Positions 39,611 to 54,200 of a DNA stretch of 64,000 bases are shown here, one piece after another. This DNA comes from Eremophila alpestris peregrina. Taxonomy: Eukaryota > Chordata > Aves > Passeriformes > Alaudidae. Made by a program: the position numbers and the translations under genes. Location: the NCBI GenBank assembly GCA_009792885.1, contig WMCF01000055.1, positions 2,990,255-3,054,254 of the forward strand. Direction: 5' to 3'. Below the pieces are notes generated by a model. The model was given only the letters and a program-made list of their open reading frames with translations. It had not been told where the DNA came from and ran no database searches. Every line of letters begins with the position of its first letter. The first letter of the stretch is position 1.

Positions 39611-42600
39611 CACTCTAATAAAAAAATAATATGCATTTAACTGAAAAGGATGTAAGTGTAATACATGAACAGAGTCTTCACTGTTTAAAAACAAAATGCT
39701 GACATGGACTTAAAAATCAGATTTTCAAAAGCAATCATGGCCAAAACAAACTAAGCATATCCTTCTAGGCAAGTTTATACCACACTTATTTCAGTTGTCC
39801 CAAACCAAGTGCAATGAAAATCAAACTATTATGCATTTCTCAGCCAGTTTTGTACTGACATAAACGGAAAAACAAGCTACTGTGGTGTGGTCTGTGAACC
39901 AGTGTGGATTTGGCTGCTCAGTTATACATGTCCCTGGAAGAATGTAGGAGTACAGGTACTTTATTCCTTATATACTTTATTCCTACCCTCTTTGCCCCAT
40001 TTTCCATGGTTGAATTTTCCTAAATATTTGACCAAAAATCTCTTCCAACTTCTCGTTATCCTGGTCACCTGTCTCTGTATCATGCCACATTTTCCTGTGC
40101 TGTCCCAACATTTTGCTGTGCTGTTCTGAGACTGGGTCTGAACCCTGTGCTCATACTGAGGGGTCACTGCAGCTGTGTGTGTAATGGCTCATAATGCTCT
40201 CTGCTTTATTCTGTTGGGTTTTTTTCCCAAAAAATATTTGGAGTTTGGGACCACAGAGGAAAATTAGGCTGAATTTCATAAAAATACTCATACTCAAGGA
40301 AAAGATTCTCAATGTAAGAGTTAATTAATTACCTACTGTTACATACGTTAAACTGCAATTATTTGTCTTCCTTCATTTACCCTGCTGCATATATCAACAC
40401 AGATCTCAATCTGCTATTTTACCACCCAGTCTTTGCGAGCACCTTCTGCATCTTTTTGTCATTACCCTTGCCTTCATTATCCTCAATAACTTAGCAAACT
40501 GTGTCACTTCACTGCTCATTCTCTTTTTCACACCGCTGATGAATGCACCCCCGTGGGACTCCATGGTGATTTTCTTCCAGTGAGAAAAACTGACCATTAA
40601 CTCCTACTCTCCATTCTATAAGCTGCTGCTGTGTGTGGTAAGTGCACAGAGCAGGAGGCTTCTTTATACACTTAAGCTTTTTGAAAATTATTGCATCTAA
40701 TTTATAATTATGTCTAATATATAAATGATATTTTAATAATATAAATATATTCCTGACAAGAGACTCAGCAATTATGCTTTTGAAATTAACTTCTCTTTTT
40801 TCTCTTATTATAAGTATTTTAGATTTGTCCTCTGTCAAACCTTGACATTTTTGGTCTACTTCTATTTTTTATGTATGTGAATCATTTGCTTTTCAATACC
40901 AAACTGCCAGAGACTTGTATATTTTGAAAAGAAGCCAAGTTTCAGTATCATTACACTTACATATTCACCCTGAGGCATAATTGTTCTAATACACAGTTTT
41001 CATCCTGCAATTTAAAGGAAAGTTAGTGTGTCTGCCTTCCAGTAACTGTCACAGGATTTTCAGTATGCATTGGATAGCAGAGGACCTTTCCTGTTCCCAT
41101 GAAAATCAATAGCAACACTTCATACCCATTAAACTCTATCAATGATAAAAAATGGGATCTACATAATTAGGACCCACTTTTGTTTGATCCCTGATTCATT
41201 TGGAATCAGGAGAACTGTTAGTCAGGAACGCACAGGGTGGATTGCCATGGGCTAAAATTTTCAGACAACAAAAATAAAGGTGAGATGCCGAGATCCCACC
41301 CATGAGGACCCATCCTACTCCCACCCCCTCACCAGGCAGACTTGCCATGCTGTGCTGGGGAGCTCCAAGCTGAAGGAAAAGGGACTCACCTGGGCCCAGA
41401 TGTTCCCCTGGGAGCAGTGATATTGGGGCTCCTCCAGGAACAGCAGAAGACACCAAGCAAGCAAACCCTGTCCTTGCAGATGTGCTGAATGAGAAATTCA
41501 CTGAGTCCAGGCACCAGAGACCTGAGCAAAGGTAAACTCTCAGGTTTTTTTCCCTAGCCTCATATCTCACTTGAGCTCAGCATCATGACACCTAATTGAG
41601 AGTATGATGCTTCCATGGGTGCCAAAGGACCAATCCAGGAGAGAACAAAAGTAATGGAAATTCGCCACCCATGTACATATTCTTCAGGTTTCTGCATCAG
41701 GGAGGTGTGCCATAGAGGTTCTTCTCCTTGGAGAGATTTAAGACAGTTTCAATCCACTTCTCTGAAACAGCAAAGCCGAATAGTTGACATTTGAGGTGTA
41801 CTGCCATCATCATTTGGTTGGCAGGATAAATTATGTTTATTTGAAATAAAATCTGGGAAAAATAAATGCATTTTCCATAAAAATCCCCCAGTTGTGAAAG
41901 ATTTGCAAAAGCTAGAGCATCACATACAGGATTAATCATGGACTGCTGTCACTACAAGTTAATATTTTAAAAAGTGAAGAAGAATTTGCCAAATTTACCA
42001 AAACCTGAACAATACAGGAAGTTCAGAATCAACCCAGAAATAATATGTCACACAAAAAGGGCAGAAAATAACATAAAAATACAGTAAGACTCAGTAAAAT
42101 AAGTTTATTGCCTCTCAAAGGAATATATATACACAAATATTTGTCACATAGTGCGCATTCAGGAACTTAAGATCCAACCTGCACAGTAAGTGCCTCAGGA
42201 TCACTGAAAGGTTTCTTGACAGTATTTTTTGACTCCAATGAAGGTGGTTTAAAGCTTTGTAGAAACACACAGCTGCTCTGCCTTCTTGCTGTGAGTCAAA
42301 GATGCAGCTCTGAGTAATGAATTGTAACTGCACCCCATGTGGCTGCACCGGTCAACTCTTGCTGTCTTCAGAATGTCTTTAGGTGTTTTCAAATGAACTA
42401 CTGTAAGCATCATTTTCTACAACTATGAATATACAGTTGTTTCTTTAGCAACATATTTCTTTATTTTGTTTTTTTTTTTTTGAACTAAAACACACTATCT
42501 AAAAATAAAATACATGTTATGCACATGCTATGCACATGAAGCAAAAATCAAATACATTTTTTTTTTACTGTATATATAGTGGAATTCTCTTTTTTGACTT

Positions 42601-45600
42601 AATGACTATCTAAAAAGAACAGAAGCAAGCAGAAAGGCACTAAATTGCCAGTCCACCTGACCCCAAACATAATTTTAAAACATCAGTCTCAATTCTTGCA
42701 GACATCATTTATCCTCAACTGTAACCCATATGCAGTTTTAGTATTACTTGTGATTACAGTGTCCTTAACAAAAGGTAGGCAAACTAAAATTTCCTTATAA
42801 ATCTCAGAAGCAGAATAAAATAGTTTGCACTGAAAATTGGTGTATAGATTGGTATATAACTGGTATCAATTTAATTCTTCATACAGCTCACTGTGACTTG
42901 CAGAATCTCAGATTTGTGGTTCTCCTTATGTTCCAGCCGTGCTTGGGATCCATAAAACTCTCAAATTTAGAAACTAGCACTTTCTGTAGAAGTTGTTCTG
43001 GGAAACTTTACTGTGAATGTTGCCAAAATGTGAATAAAAGTCACTAAATATAAAATAATGACCTGGATATCCTGAAAGCATAATTGTATGGACATTGTAG
43101 GGCCGCTACAATTCCTGGAAAGCCCACAAAGCTAATTAAAAATTCTGTTCAATTGAAAAAACCAGCATGACAGAAAAAGGTACCGATGAACAACATTTTA
43201 TTTTTACATTGTGTTGTTACTGTATGAACTACAACACTCTTAGAAATTAAAATAGTCCAAGACCACATCCCTACCTGATTCTCTCACCTTTTTCGTCACC
43301 TGTCTTGCTCTCCAATTTTTCATCCATTAGTTTCTTTCATGGCAAACCATTGATCTTGCAAGTTGTAACTTTTCTATTATTAAGCCTTAAAAAAAAAATC
43401 AGTATTTTACAAGTCTGATTTTGTACTGAACAGGCCTAAAATAGCAGAACAAGTTATTAAAATAAGCACAATTGTATAAACAAAATGTTCTGCCTGTTCT
43501 TTAGAATGTGTTACTCCTATGAAATGACTAAAGAAAAAGAAAAGAACACATTCTTAGCCCAACTTCTACCTTGACTGGTTATCATAATGTTTTTACAGTT
43601 GTAGGAGACAACTAGAAAGAAGCAAAATAATTTAAATAGCAATTACTACCCCGATACATTTCACAGATCTTCGCTATCTTCTCGGTTGTCAAGTGCATGG
43701 ACCTATTTTGGTGCTCTGCATTCAGTATTTGTTTTGATTTCTTTTCAACAAAATTGCTGTGAAGATGGATCTGTTTAAAAAGCTTGCAATACCATATGGA
43801 AAGGCATTTTTAAAAAACGTACTTTTTTAAATAGAGGAGTCAAAACATCAGAAAGTCTGCCTGTATATGACTATAAGGAAAAGCAAATGAGTTTTGATAA
43901 AGCTACTGAGATGGAATAAGTTTATATAAATATAACATCATATGATAGGTCACAAGGAGTTCTGGTTGCAGAGAAAAATTTCATTCTTCTGAGCCAATAA
44001 GTATCCCTCAACGCCTGTTACAAGGATCAAACCACAGGACAATCTCTTGAACCATAAGGTGTTTATAAGGGGTAGGACATGTTGCAGTGCATGGAATATA
44101 GCCTTACCTGTGGAATTATCCTGATGGATGAGAATAATGTTGTGCAGAAGTACAACAGAACGAGTTACAGGGTGAAGTAAGAAAATCTGTGCGCAATATG
44201 AATTTATTCCCAATGCATTTGAGGTACTCTGCTGAAGCTGGCAAGATAGAAAAGCAAGGAAAGTTGTGATCCTGTGACTTTTGCAAACCTTTTTCCAGCA
44301 GTAGCACAACTGCTGTAAAAAGGGGCAGCAGTAGGTATGAAGGAAAAATAGTGCACCGTAAAGTCTAGAGGGTTTTCTACATCAATAGTTTTCTCAATAA
44401 TTTTGGTGTGACTGACTTCACCAAAGTGTTTTTTTAAGACCAAGCTGGAAGGCAATTCAAACATTTCAATATGATTCCTGTTGAGTTCCAGAAGTAAAAT
44501 AGGTTCAGGCCTTTGTGAATTTAATGGAATGTATGGTTCAAACCAAGCCTACAGATGATCACACGAGATAATTCTGATTGTCAAGAGCTTTATATTCAAT
44601 AGATAAGGCAGATATCATCTCCTTGATATTTCAAGTAGCCTGGGTGCAAGAAGGAAATTCAGTTCCAGAGCACTTCCTGGGAAAGCTTTGTATTTTCTTT
44701 ATCTTATTTTTATTATTTTTATTTTAAACTAAGGTAAAGCTTGTGTGCATCTCAGACATTTTTATACATGAAGTTTTAGTACAGCAAACATAAAGGAAGT
44801 GCCTTCCCATCTTTAATTATATGGTCTAAAAAAGAATTATTTATGGGGAAGACAAATCAAATTACTTACCTATAGTGGGAGATTTTTGAAGATAGTTCCT
44901 TGGTTCTCTAAAGGTAACACTGAAAAATCTCTGATTATTCACCAATTTGTACTACAAAGTTAAGAGGCAGAAACTCCATTATTATTCCACTCTATTAAGA
45001 AGAAAAAAGAAAAAAAGACCATGAAGAAAATTAATCATCAGAAACATGGAGATGAAAAGAAAAATATTCACCTTTACCTCACCTATCAAAACCCCCTGGA
45101 AGTTTCAAATGAGAAAGAAAAGACAGGTAAGCTGCACCTTCTGGAAGAAACACTGCAAATTCACAGAAGCAGAGCTTTTACAAGAGTGATGTCAGTCCAC
45201 TGGATTCTTGTCTCTCTGGCTCCCAACAGAGCGAGCCACATATTTGCTGCACCTTTTAGCATGTAAGTAAAGCTATGAGTCTGACCATTTGCATAACTAA
45301 GCTGCCAGGACTATGGATACCTGGGGTTCAGAGCAGCCCAGCACTGCAGTGTTTGCTTTCAGCATAGGCCACAGCTTGAGCTCACCTAATTCAGCAGCCT
45401 TCTGCCCAACCTGGTGCAGCAAAACTTAACTCATCAAGCACTAACCCTTAGATATTACTGGACACCTTGGCACAGCAGAAAGGTGCTGTGGGCACATCAC
45501 AGATGATGTAGGATGGAAATGCGTGCACATCAACCCAGAGGTAAGGATCACAAATCCATAATGCAGAAACTGAAATGCCATTTAAGAGCCTACAGCTGGG

Positions 45601-48600
45601 AAAGGTTAAAAGCAGAGGGGACAGAGAAAATGCACTGAAAGCAGTCTCACTGTTTCAAATTTATTGAGCACTGAATTATTATTTGAACATAAAAGAAAGT
45701 ACTTTTAAACATTAACTAAGACAGTTTTCACCACATTTAAAAGAAGGTTATTTCATGGGAGATCTGATGAAGTTTGCGCCATAAAGAACTTGGTCGCGTT
45801 CCCTAAATCCTGGGCATGTAACGAAACTGAATTGAAGAAACAAAATCCATATGATTTGTACTCAAAAATTCATCAGAAAAGCTTTAAGGGATCACTTGTT
45901 AGAAAAAAAGACTCTGTAAAATTGTCACATATACATGATCTTTCTTGACTCATACCTTTCTTTCATGTGCCCAACACCATGTGTCTGAACATCTGCTTGC
46001 ATAGTCCATTATTTTAATTGATTATCATTGATGGCAAAAAGGAAGGTAAAATGATTGCACATCTCAAGAGAGCATGAACTATATTTGTTTGGATCTGTAG
46101 AATTAGCTAGTCCAAAAAAGGAACTGTTAAGAAGTCTAATAAAACCATAAGATCAGTTCCTCAAAGTGATAGTTAAATCAATAATATGTGCAACCTATTA
46201 TTCTGATTGACATAAGCCTTGAGTAGTCTGTCAGCAGAAGGTTATGCTATGAAACATAATTAAAGAAACATAAAATTGATTACATATCTCAGTCTTGAAG
46301 CTGGAAAGGATTTCTGATTATTTTTCAAATATTGAAGTGTTTCTCTTCTCCTTGCACCAAATCATTAGAAAAATCTCTTTTGCAATTTTAGCATGTAACT
46401 CCTATAATTTGCTTTTATAATAAGAATGTACTTTTGCACCCTATGAAGTGGTTATGAATAGATGACTGATATTCTTTAAAAATGCCAGTTTGAAATGTAT
46501 GGTAATGAAATTCAGGTGAATACTTCCTAATATATTCCCTGCTTAAATTTCTGTATCTCTCTAAGAGCACTACGTGTAAATTAAAACTGTAGAATATGAG
46601 TAATTTCTAAACTTATTTAAGATAGGTTTACTCTGAAGGTTTCAGGACAACAAGGCATGCATCTTACTTTCATGTAAATCTCTGGGATGATTTGGGTTTT
46701 AAATGGGTCCTGAATAAGGGAGAATCCCTGCAGTGTTACATCTGACAAAGCCTTTATATGGAGCTCTGTAAGATGTCATTGTGCAAAGGCTATTTATTTT
46801 TCTTTTTGTAGAAAAGAAAGTAATTTTATTGGTCTTTATGCAGACATCAGGGTAAGATGATCAGACATCTGGTTTCAGATGTATCTCTGAAGATACTTTA
46901 AATAGGTCAATTAACTGTTCTACAGATCGGTTTGCCTTTTCGTAAAATTCGAACACGAGACAAAAACTCAATAATATATTCTTATAGTATTTATATTATC
47001 AGCAGTTTCTTATTTGCAAGCCTTCTTATATTATATGCCTCAGCTACACTGAAGTTGTGTGTCCACTGTCACAGAACAGTGATTAATGATTATGATTAAT
47101 CTATGGCTATAATGAAAAGACTACCTGGATTTCATGGTCTTTTTATTATACATTTTTATAATAGTGTAACTTCAAAGCTTTCCATGCAAAAACATTGTAT
47201 TCACATACCCTGACAGGAGAACAGAGCTTGTTGTATAGTGTTTCTTCTCTGACTGATTTTGTTTGTTGCTTTGTTTTAAATTGTTGAGAAAGTAATCATT
47301 ATTCAACGTCATAATCAAAAGCCATCTATGCATAGGACACTTGTCTAATTTAATCTTTTTGAAATCCTTTTTTAAAGTGCTTTTTATCCTTAAATGAATA
47401 GAATGGCATTTTCATGAGCTGCAGTAGTTCTATCATTTCAATTGGATCAGAGTGGTTAATAGTACACATTGTACAAGATGAGGGGATGGAAGCAGAGGTA
47501 ACAAATGATTCCTAAATTCTCATCTGCCTTCACTGATAGCCAAAGGTAGCAGCTGAAGAAAATAAAGCATTGTGCACAAATTCTGTCAGGCAAGCAGGCA
47601 GTCAGACTGTGAATTTCAGACTGCATGTTTCAATCAGTTTTGAGATCTCTTGGCAATTCTCTTCAAATTCCTCTTTCTATAAATAATTCCTTTACTTAGG
47701 TGTTCTTTCTAGTTCACTTTTGAAGATATAGAAATGCACCTCACCTCTTACTGTCATTATTCTTTGTCTTCACTTTGGCAACATATATAAAAAATAATTA
47801 AAACTTATTTTGCATTAAAACAGTCTAGGACATTTGGATTATGGAACATATACTGCATTTTCAATTAAATTTGGCATTCTTACACCAAAATCTTGGAGAA
47901 ATTACTAGCATCCCCTCTTCATATTTGAGATAGTCTGAGTTTGGCAGGATTTCAGGGTCACGAGCTATAAGCACATCAGTACATAAGCTTGGCATTGCTA
48001 GAGGTCTGATAAAGTCTTTGGATATACAAACTTTCAGAAAAGTAAGTTATAATCCTGTGTTAAAAAATCATGGAAAAACTCTGAAACACTGGAACAGTGT
48101 ATGGGAAAACCTTCATAACTTTGCTGAGAAAGCACAGAAAGTCCTGAATGTCAGAAACTGGCTTCCTGTGAACAATTGGATTCAATTGCAAACAATCTAC
48201 CATGTCTGGTTTGGCTGATACAGACCTCTAAGATCTCATTTGAAGACCTCCGCTGAAATATCCCCAACAGTTACAGTAATTAATAAACATATCCCATTTT
48301 TCATCTGAAACTGGATTCAGCTTTCTGTCCCTAGAATTGCTTGTGAGTTCACATGCTAATTAAAAAATTAGCAAAAACCTTCAGAAGGTACTAGAAGAGT
48401 GTTCTTCATATTTCTTTACTTTCCTGCAGTTCTTTCTTGAATTTATTTTAAAAATATGATAAAACCTGACTCAGCAATTGATAATGCTTTCATGAGTATT
48501 TCATACAGTAAAATACTACATATTTCTTTTATTCCATATTCTTCTGAGGGTTCATCTAGGACTCCTATCTTACAATTTTAAACAAGGAGCCTGGTTTAAA

Positions 48601-51042
48601 CCAATGTTGCTCCAAGTCTGGAGTCACTTACATTAGTAAGTTCAGCTTATACTCTTGTTCCGAGAGAAATATTGATCCATATACATGTAACTCCACATTA
48701 AAATACAGAAAATGTGATGACCCAGACAATTCTCTAAAAGCTGCCTGTATCATCAACGTACCTCCATGCAACTCTGTAAAATTTAGTATATTTTTTTTAA
48801 TGCTGTGGCCCAGAGCCACAGCCTGCCAGGCCAGTGCAGCCAAATGCTGCTTTCATTTGGAACAGCAGCAATTTGGCCTGTGACTTCAGTTAATAGATAT
48901 ATTGGTATTGCCTAGATTGGGCCAAAAACAGATAACTGCAGTAACTGTTAGAAATTCTCCCAGCAGATGCTATGTACAATTACTTTTAAAGGTCTATCAA
49001 TCCATATTACAGATTTTTGTTATTTAGCACAGTCAGAGGGAAAATTAAATTAAGCTGTAAAACATATTTCCTTGCCAGTCCACAACAATTGGGGCTGTGT
49101 GCCATTCTACTCCAGTTAGCCTGTGAATCAGCTGGGAAAAAATGCTAATACATAGTCTTTAACATGAATCTAGATGCTGTAGTTGCTATGTTTATTTTCA
49201 ACTATTTCAAACAATTATTTTCAGCTATTATTCAACTATTGATCTCTTGCCTATTTATGGAGTGGGGACTATGAGACTGCAAAAATATTTCTCAAGGTGC
49301 CGGATCACTGTCAACAGAATTAGCAAAAAAAAAGATCTTTTCCTTATTGTAACAAAAGAATAAAGAAAAAAAATCCCAAAACCTTTTTTTGCCTTTCTTT
49401 TTAGCTACCCCCACTGTCTGGAATTCTTTTTGCCACTTCAGTTTGGAAACCTTTCTTTCCTCATCTATTTACCTCTGCAGATTATTCACTGCTGGCAATT
49501 AGCAACCAGAAGATATCCTGCTGAGGAGAGCAAGTTAAAAGGGGACTTAGGAATGACTGTGCCTGGGAAACAAGCACACAATCTGGAGCAGCAGACTTCC
49601 AAATTTCAAATACACTCATTAGAGAGATGAACAGCAAGAACAACCTCTCTTCTTAATTCCTTTTATCTAGGTCTCCAATCTGCACACAACAATGCTTAGT
49701 CCAAAACTTAATCCATTTCAGTGGGCTTGGGAAGGAAATTACTAAGATTCCAGCCTTCATTCTACACCTGAAAAAGAACAATTTAGGTAGTGGCTGGCTA
49801 CATCTGAATAATAACCAAATACCACTTTTCACATCCAAACCATTTTGGTCTGGCATCTTCCAGGATGCCCTGGTGTCTGTGTGATGAAAACAGAAGGAAA
49901 GCTTTTCCTGCTGCCAGCTTTCATCTGTAACAGGAAGAAATTGAAAACATTTTCAGTGGTTCCAGTAAATCAGAATAGTCGGTCTTATGTACCATGTTTA
50001 TGAGCAGGAAAATAATCTTACCTCTGTGGATTAGCTTGGGATCTTTCCTTTAGGTTATAAAAGCTGCATAAACACAAGACATTGGAGAAAAAACATTCCC
50101 CAAGTGCAGCTCTATTACAGCTGCTATTGCAGAAAAAAGCATTTTTGAACTTTCAAAGATCTTCTTAGTGTCCCTATTCACGAAGCCTGTATGATATTTT
50201 AACAGAGTGAAAAAGTGACAATGACTTTAGGTAACTTATCTTAAAAATGTTGTCAGAACACTGTTAAATAAAAGATGGCTTTTCAAACAGAATGTAAAAT
50301 GTCACATAAAATATGATCATTAAATAACGGTTTTTGAGGGAAAGCAAAGCCAAAGATGCCAAAGTCTCTTTAGGAATACTCACTTCTCACAAACAAAATT
50401 TGAAAATACAGAAAATATTTCAACTGTTTCAAAAGCCAATTAATTCCACGGCTTCTAGCATCAGCTGGACATACTTCATCAAATTGCCTGATTGTTTTTG
50501 GTTTGACTCTAAGTTGCCACAGCATAACAAGTCCTATGAAGGATTATGTATCGAGAAAAGTGGGATAAAAAGGTTTGTTAGAGGTTTGTTTTGTTTTGTT
50601 TTTTTGTTTTGTTTAAGCATACTAAGCAAAAATGGTCCAAATGACTCAGGAACTTCCTTCGTAGCTGCTCCAGTAGGCTGGCCTCCATCACTGAAGTTGT
50701 GATTTTTGCAATGATGATCCTACCTGCTTTTCTGTTTTGAACAGTTTCTTGTCTTCCAAAATGCTGAATCTTCTAGCTCGGTGAAATTAAGAGACATTCA
50801 GAGTGAGACCATTCAGTTATTACATTTAACTCTCATGCACTTTGGAGTGATTTCTTAACTGGATTTTTAATAACCTGAATATTTCATAAGGAACACAAAA
50901 ACAGTACCAAATTAGAAAAATTTAAGGATGGTCTTGAATTACTACATTTGATCTCTGATCTGAATTTTCATCTTGTTTGGAGATAATTCCATGTAGGCCT
51001 TTGATTTTGGAATATTTTTCACGATTTCTTTAGGTAAGAATG
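39611..51042. other. Long unique non-coding stretch
   Basis: About 11 kb without a recognisable gene or transposon. The 124-codon minus-strand frame at 41196-41570 is proline/glycine-rich with no known domain and lies in a GC-richer patch. Splice-bounded open segments at 41480-41531 (plus) and 44870-44919 (minus) are described under findings. A T-rich run lies near 42468, and a TTTTG tract at 50585-50614. Nothing else is identified. Confidence 0.55.
50585..50614. repeat. TTTTG-type simple repeat
   Basis: About 30 bases of T with regularly spaced G. It lies inside a 122-codon open frame (50334-50702) that I regard as chance. Confidence 0.8.
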
Positions 51043-51290
51043 CTTAACTGAGAAAGAGGAGAGGTTTAGAGTAGATATTAGGAAGAAATTCTTCTCTGTG
51101 AGGGTGGTAAGACACTTGGCACAGGTTGCCCAGAGAAGATGAGGATGCCCCATCCCTGGAAGTGTTCATGGCCAGGCTGGATGGAGCCTTGAGAAGCCTG
51201 ATCTAGGGGAAGGTGTCCCTGCCCATGGCATGCCCAGGGAATCTTTAAGGTCCCTTCCAACCCAAACCACTCCATGATTCTATGGTTTTC
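51043..51290 (+). mobile_element. CR1 retrotransposon 3' end, well preserved
   Basis: A short 5'-truncated copy on the plus strand. It contains TTAGGAAGAAATTCTTCTCT, GGTTGCCCAGAGAAG, GATGCCCCATCCCTGGAAGT, GGAAGGTGTCCCTGCCCATG and TTTAAGGTCCCTTCCAACCC, in the order expected for the CR1 3' UTR. It ends in the CR1 terminal repeat (CCATGATTCTATGG). Of the four CR1 copies here it is closest to the consensus I remember, so probably the youngest or the least altered. It has no coding capacity. Confidence 0.93.
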
Positions 51291-54200
51291 TGCCTTTGCA
51301 AAAGGCTTTCATGGATGGTTTGGACGGGTCAGGCATGGATTAGAAGCTTTTTCTTAGCTGTCTGTTTCAGGTGAGAATTACAAGTTGCAGGCAGGCGTGA
51401 AGGTCACTGGCTCCAGGAGCTGTAGATGTGCCGTCAGAAAGACAATTTGCATGCAGATAGGCAAATCCAGTTATTATTTAAATTAATACTTCAGAGAGGA
51501 TGCAGAATATTTTCTAAGCAATTGACACACTCTATTTTAGAGTTTTTACCACTGGAATATCCAGAAGAGAGTGACCATGTATAGTATAACCTGGACACAG
51601 TCCTTCTACATTACCTACTCCAGTAATAGATCAGTGAGATTTGCAGCCTTTGCCACTTCTGTAATGAGCACAAAACTCTGACTGGAGGTGATGTAATTGT
51701 GGGATGTCAGGTCAGCCAGTCTTCATATTAATCCTTTGCTCCTTATTTCAGTTAAGAGCAATGAAATTCAGAACACATGTAAAAGATTGAGATCATTTGT
51801 TCCCAGACCACTTTCCTAACATTTTTTACGTCTTTATACAGCATTTTATCTGGGTTTCCACCACTCCTTTTGGGGATGATGGCACCTCGGCCTTTTAGGA
51901 ATGACAGATCTATAGAGACATACACTTTAGATCACTGTATTTTAAGGTTCCAAATAAGTAGTATAGTAAAGTTAATTTTATAATTGAAGCATGCTTAAAT
52001 GTTTAAATTATAAACCAAACTACACTAGTTTAAGCCTGCAATAAGGAGACAATGCTGCTTCATTCCCTTTCAGAGTACTATTGGGCAGTGGTTTTCTTTA
52101 GGATCTAATTGCTTGGAAAGTTTAAGTGGTCAGAAGCATCTTTTCTTTAAAGACAGGAAATATTAACTACTTCAATTAAATCAAACCTTCTAAGCTCACA
52201 CAAAATTCTCTATAATCATTTTCATGACATGTAGATTTTTTGCTTGTATTAGAGAGAATCTAATTTTGCGCACTAAGTGCTCCAAAGGACTATTTGCTGC
52301 ACATGGGGTAAATGACTTGCATTTTTTGTTTTGTTTGTTCATCTGATGCTGCCAGAAAATACCACTGGAGGGGGAATTGTTTGTTCTACATGAACATACT
52401 CCTAGTTTTTATAGTTTCTCCTGAAAGGGTTGGAGAGAGATAAGAAATAAGGCTTATGTTTGCTTTTTGCTTTACTCATGCCAAATGCAGAAAAGCTGAA
52501 GCAGTCAGGGAGTTTGATATTAAAAGTCAAATTACAATAAAAAACTACAACTAAGGACACTTTACAGCAACCAAAAATAAAAAGCAAATAACAAAAACAC
52601 CCTTTGGGGACATTTGGTAATGTCCTAAAATATGTACATAGATTTATGCAAAATAATAAATCCACTGAAATTGAAGATAAAGTAAAATTAAGCCTATGCT
52701 TGATAGCTTTAAACTGAGTTATGGATCAAGACATATAGATATATTTCCCTAAAAGATGCATGTCCAGCTTTAATTGCACTTAAATTATTATATATATATC
52801 AGTATTTTTGTAAAATTAAATATGTTGATAGATAACTTCTGATTTTGTGCATAACTTACTAATGAAATCCAAATTATTCTATCTTTATGCATTACATTAA
52901 GACAAGTAAAATATCCCATGTTTCCCTCTTGTCAACACTTTCCAAGATGACCTTTCTGTCATCTTTTCCTTCTTTACACTGAGAAAGTTCCTCTTCATTA
53001 AAAGCATCACATCACTGGAAATCTAGAATACAATCTTATTAAGCCCCACAGAAAAAAAAACAAAAAAACCCCACTTCTTTAATTAAAGCTGTACCCCATT
53101 GCTGATTTTTTTTAATTGACAAAAATGTAGATTTATTTATTTAATAAGATATTGAGAGACACTTTTTTTGTCTTTTTCCTCCTTTGGGAAGTGTTTTATT
53201 GTTTGCTTCCTTTCTCTTGCCTGCTTGCCGTGTAATTTAAGACTGATGCCTCCCTCTGGGAAACAGAACTTGATCAGAGAACAGCCCACACTGTCACCTA
53301 GACAAATTATGTTTTAGTCACTGCTGATGTTGGCTCTGTCATAATGGAAATGTATAATTAATGCCTTTGCTTTTACTGCTTTAGAAAGACAGCTCCCTGA
53401 ATCTGGTTCAAGAAAGAATTTTAGAACTGCACCCTTTTCTCTTTCTAATCATTAGCACAATGGATCCCTACCACTGCTTCTAGAAATGAATGATCAGGTC
53501 CCTAATCTCTACAGTTATTTATTAAATTTGCAGTCCAGGAAATTTATTATTACTAAATTAAAAAGAAAAAAATTCTGCTGTGCAGCAAGAATTTGGCAAG
53601 GAATAAGAGAGGAGGGAAAACTCAGGAGCACAGGTTGAATCCTACATTTCTCCTTTCAGCAGAGCTTGAAAAGATTAAGCTATTTCCATTAGTTTCCTGC
53701 AGAGTTGCAAGCAGTGATAATAGACATGTGCTAATTTCAGTATTGCACTGTGCTATGAAGCAGCATTTTAGATCATTTTTCACCTGTGACATGACTCCAA
53801 ATACCCCCAATTAGCAGCTCTCTTTTTGTTTTCAGTTTTTGTTGTTGAACTTATAGCAAAGACCAAACATCTGGTATTATGACTACAAATAGCCTCCATC
53901 TCCTCACCTCTGGGATGCAGTGTAGCTTTAGACTACTTATACTTTCATCTAAAATTCTAAATAACCAAATTATTCTTCTGTAATAGGTCCTAAGTGACAC
54001 TAAATGGATGGTCTCAGCTTTTTCTTTCCAAAATGGACATCTCTCACCTCTTTTAGCTACTGCACTGCACAAAATGCTCAATACAATGAAATAACAGAAA
54101 CACCATTTTCAGGACTGAAATAACCTTTGGTTTCTACAAAAATGCATAGAGACCAAGAAACTTGAAAGGCAGTGTGCTTTAAATGCCTTATAGTGACATC

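Noticed and set aside
41196..41570. 124-codon minus-strand open frame
   Set aside because: It lies in a GC-richer patch where stops are rarer, and I recognise no motif in its product.
50334..50702. 122-codon open frame
   Set aside because: It contains a TTTTG simple repeat and has no recognisable content.
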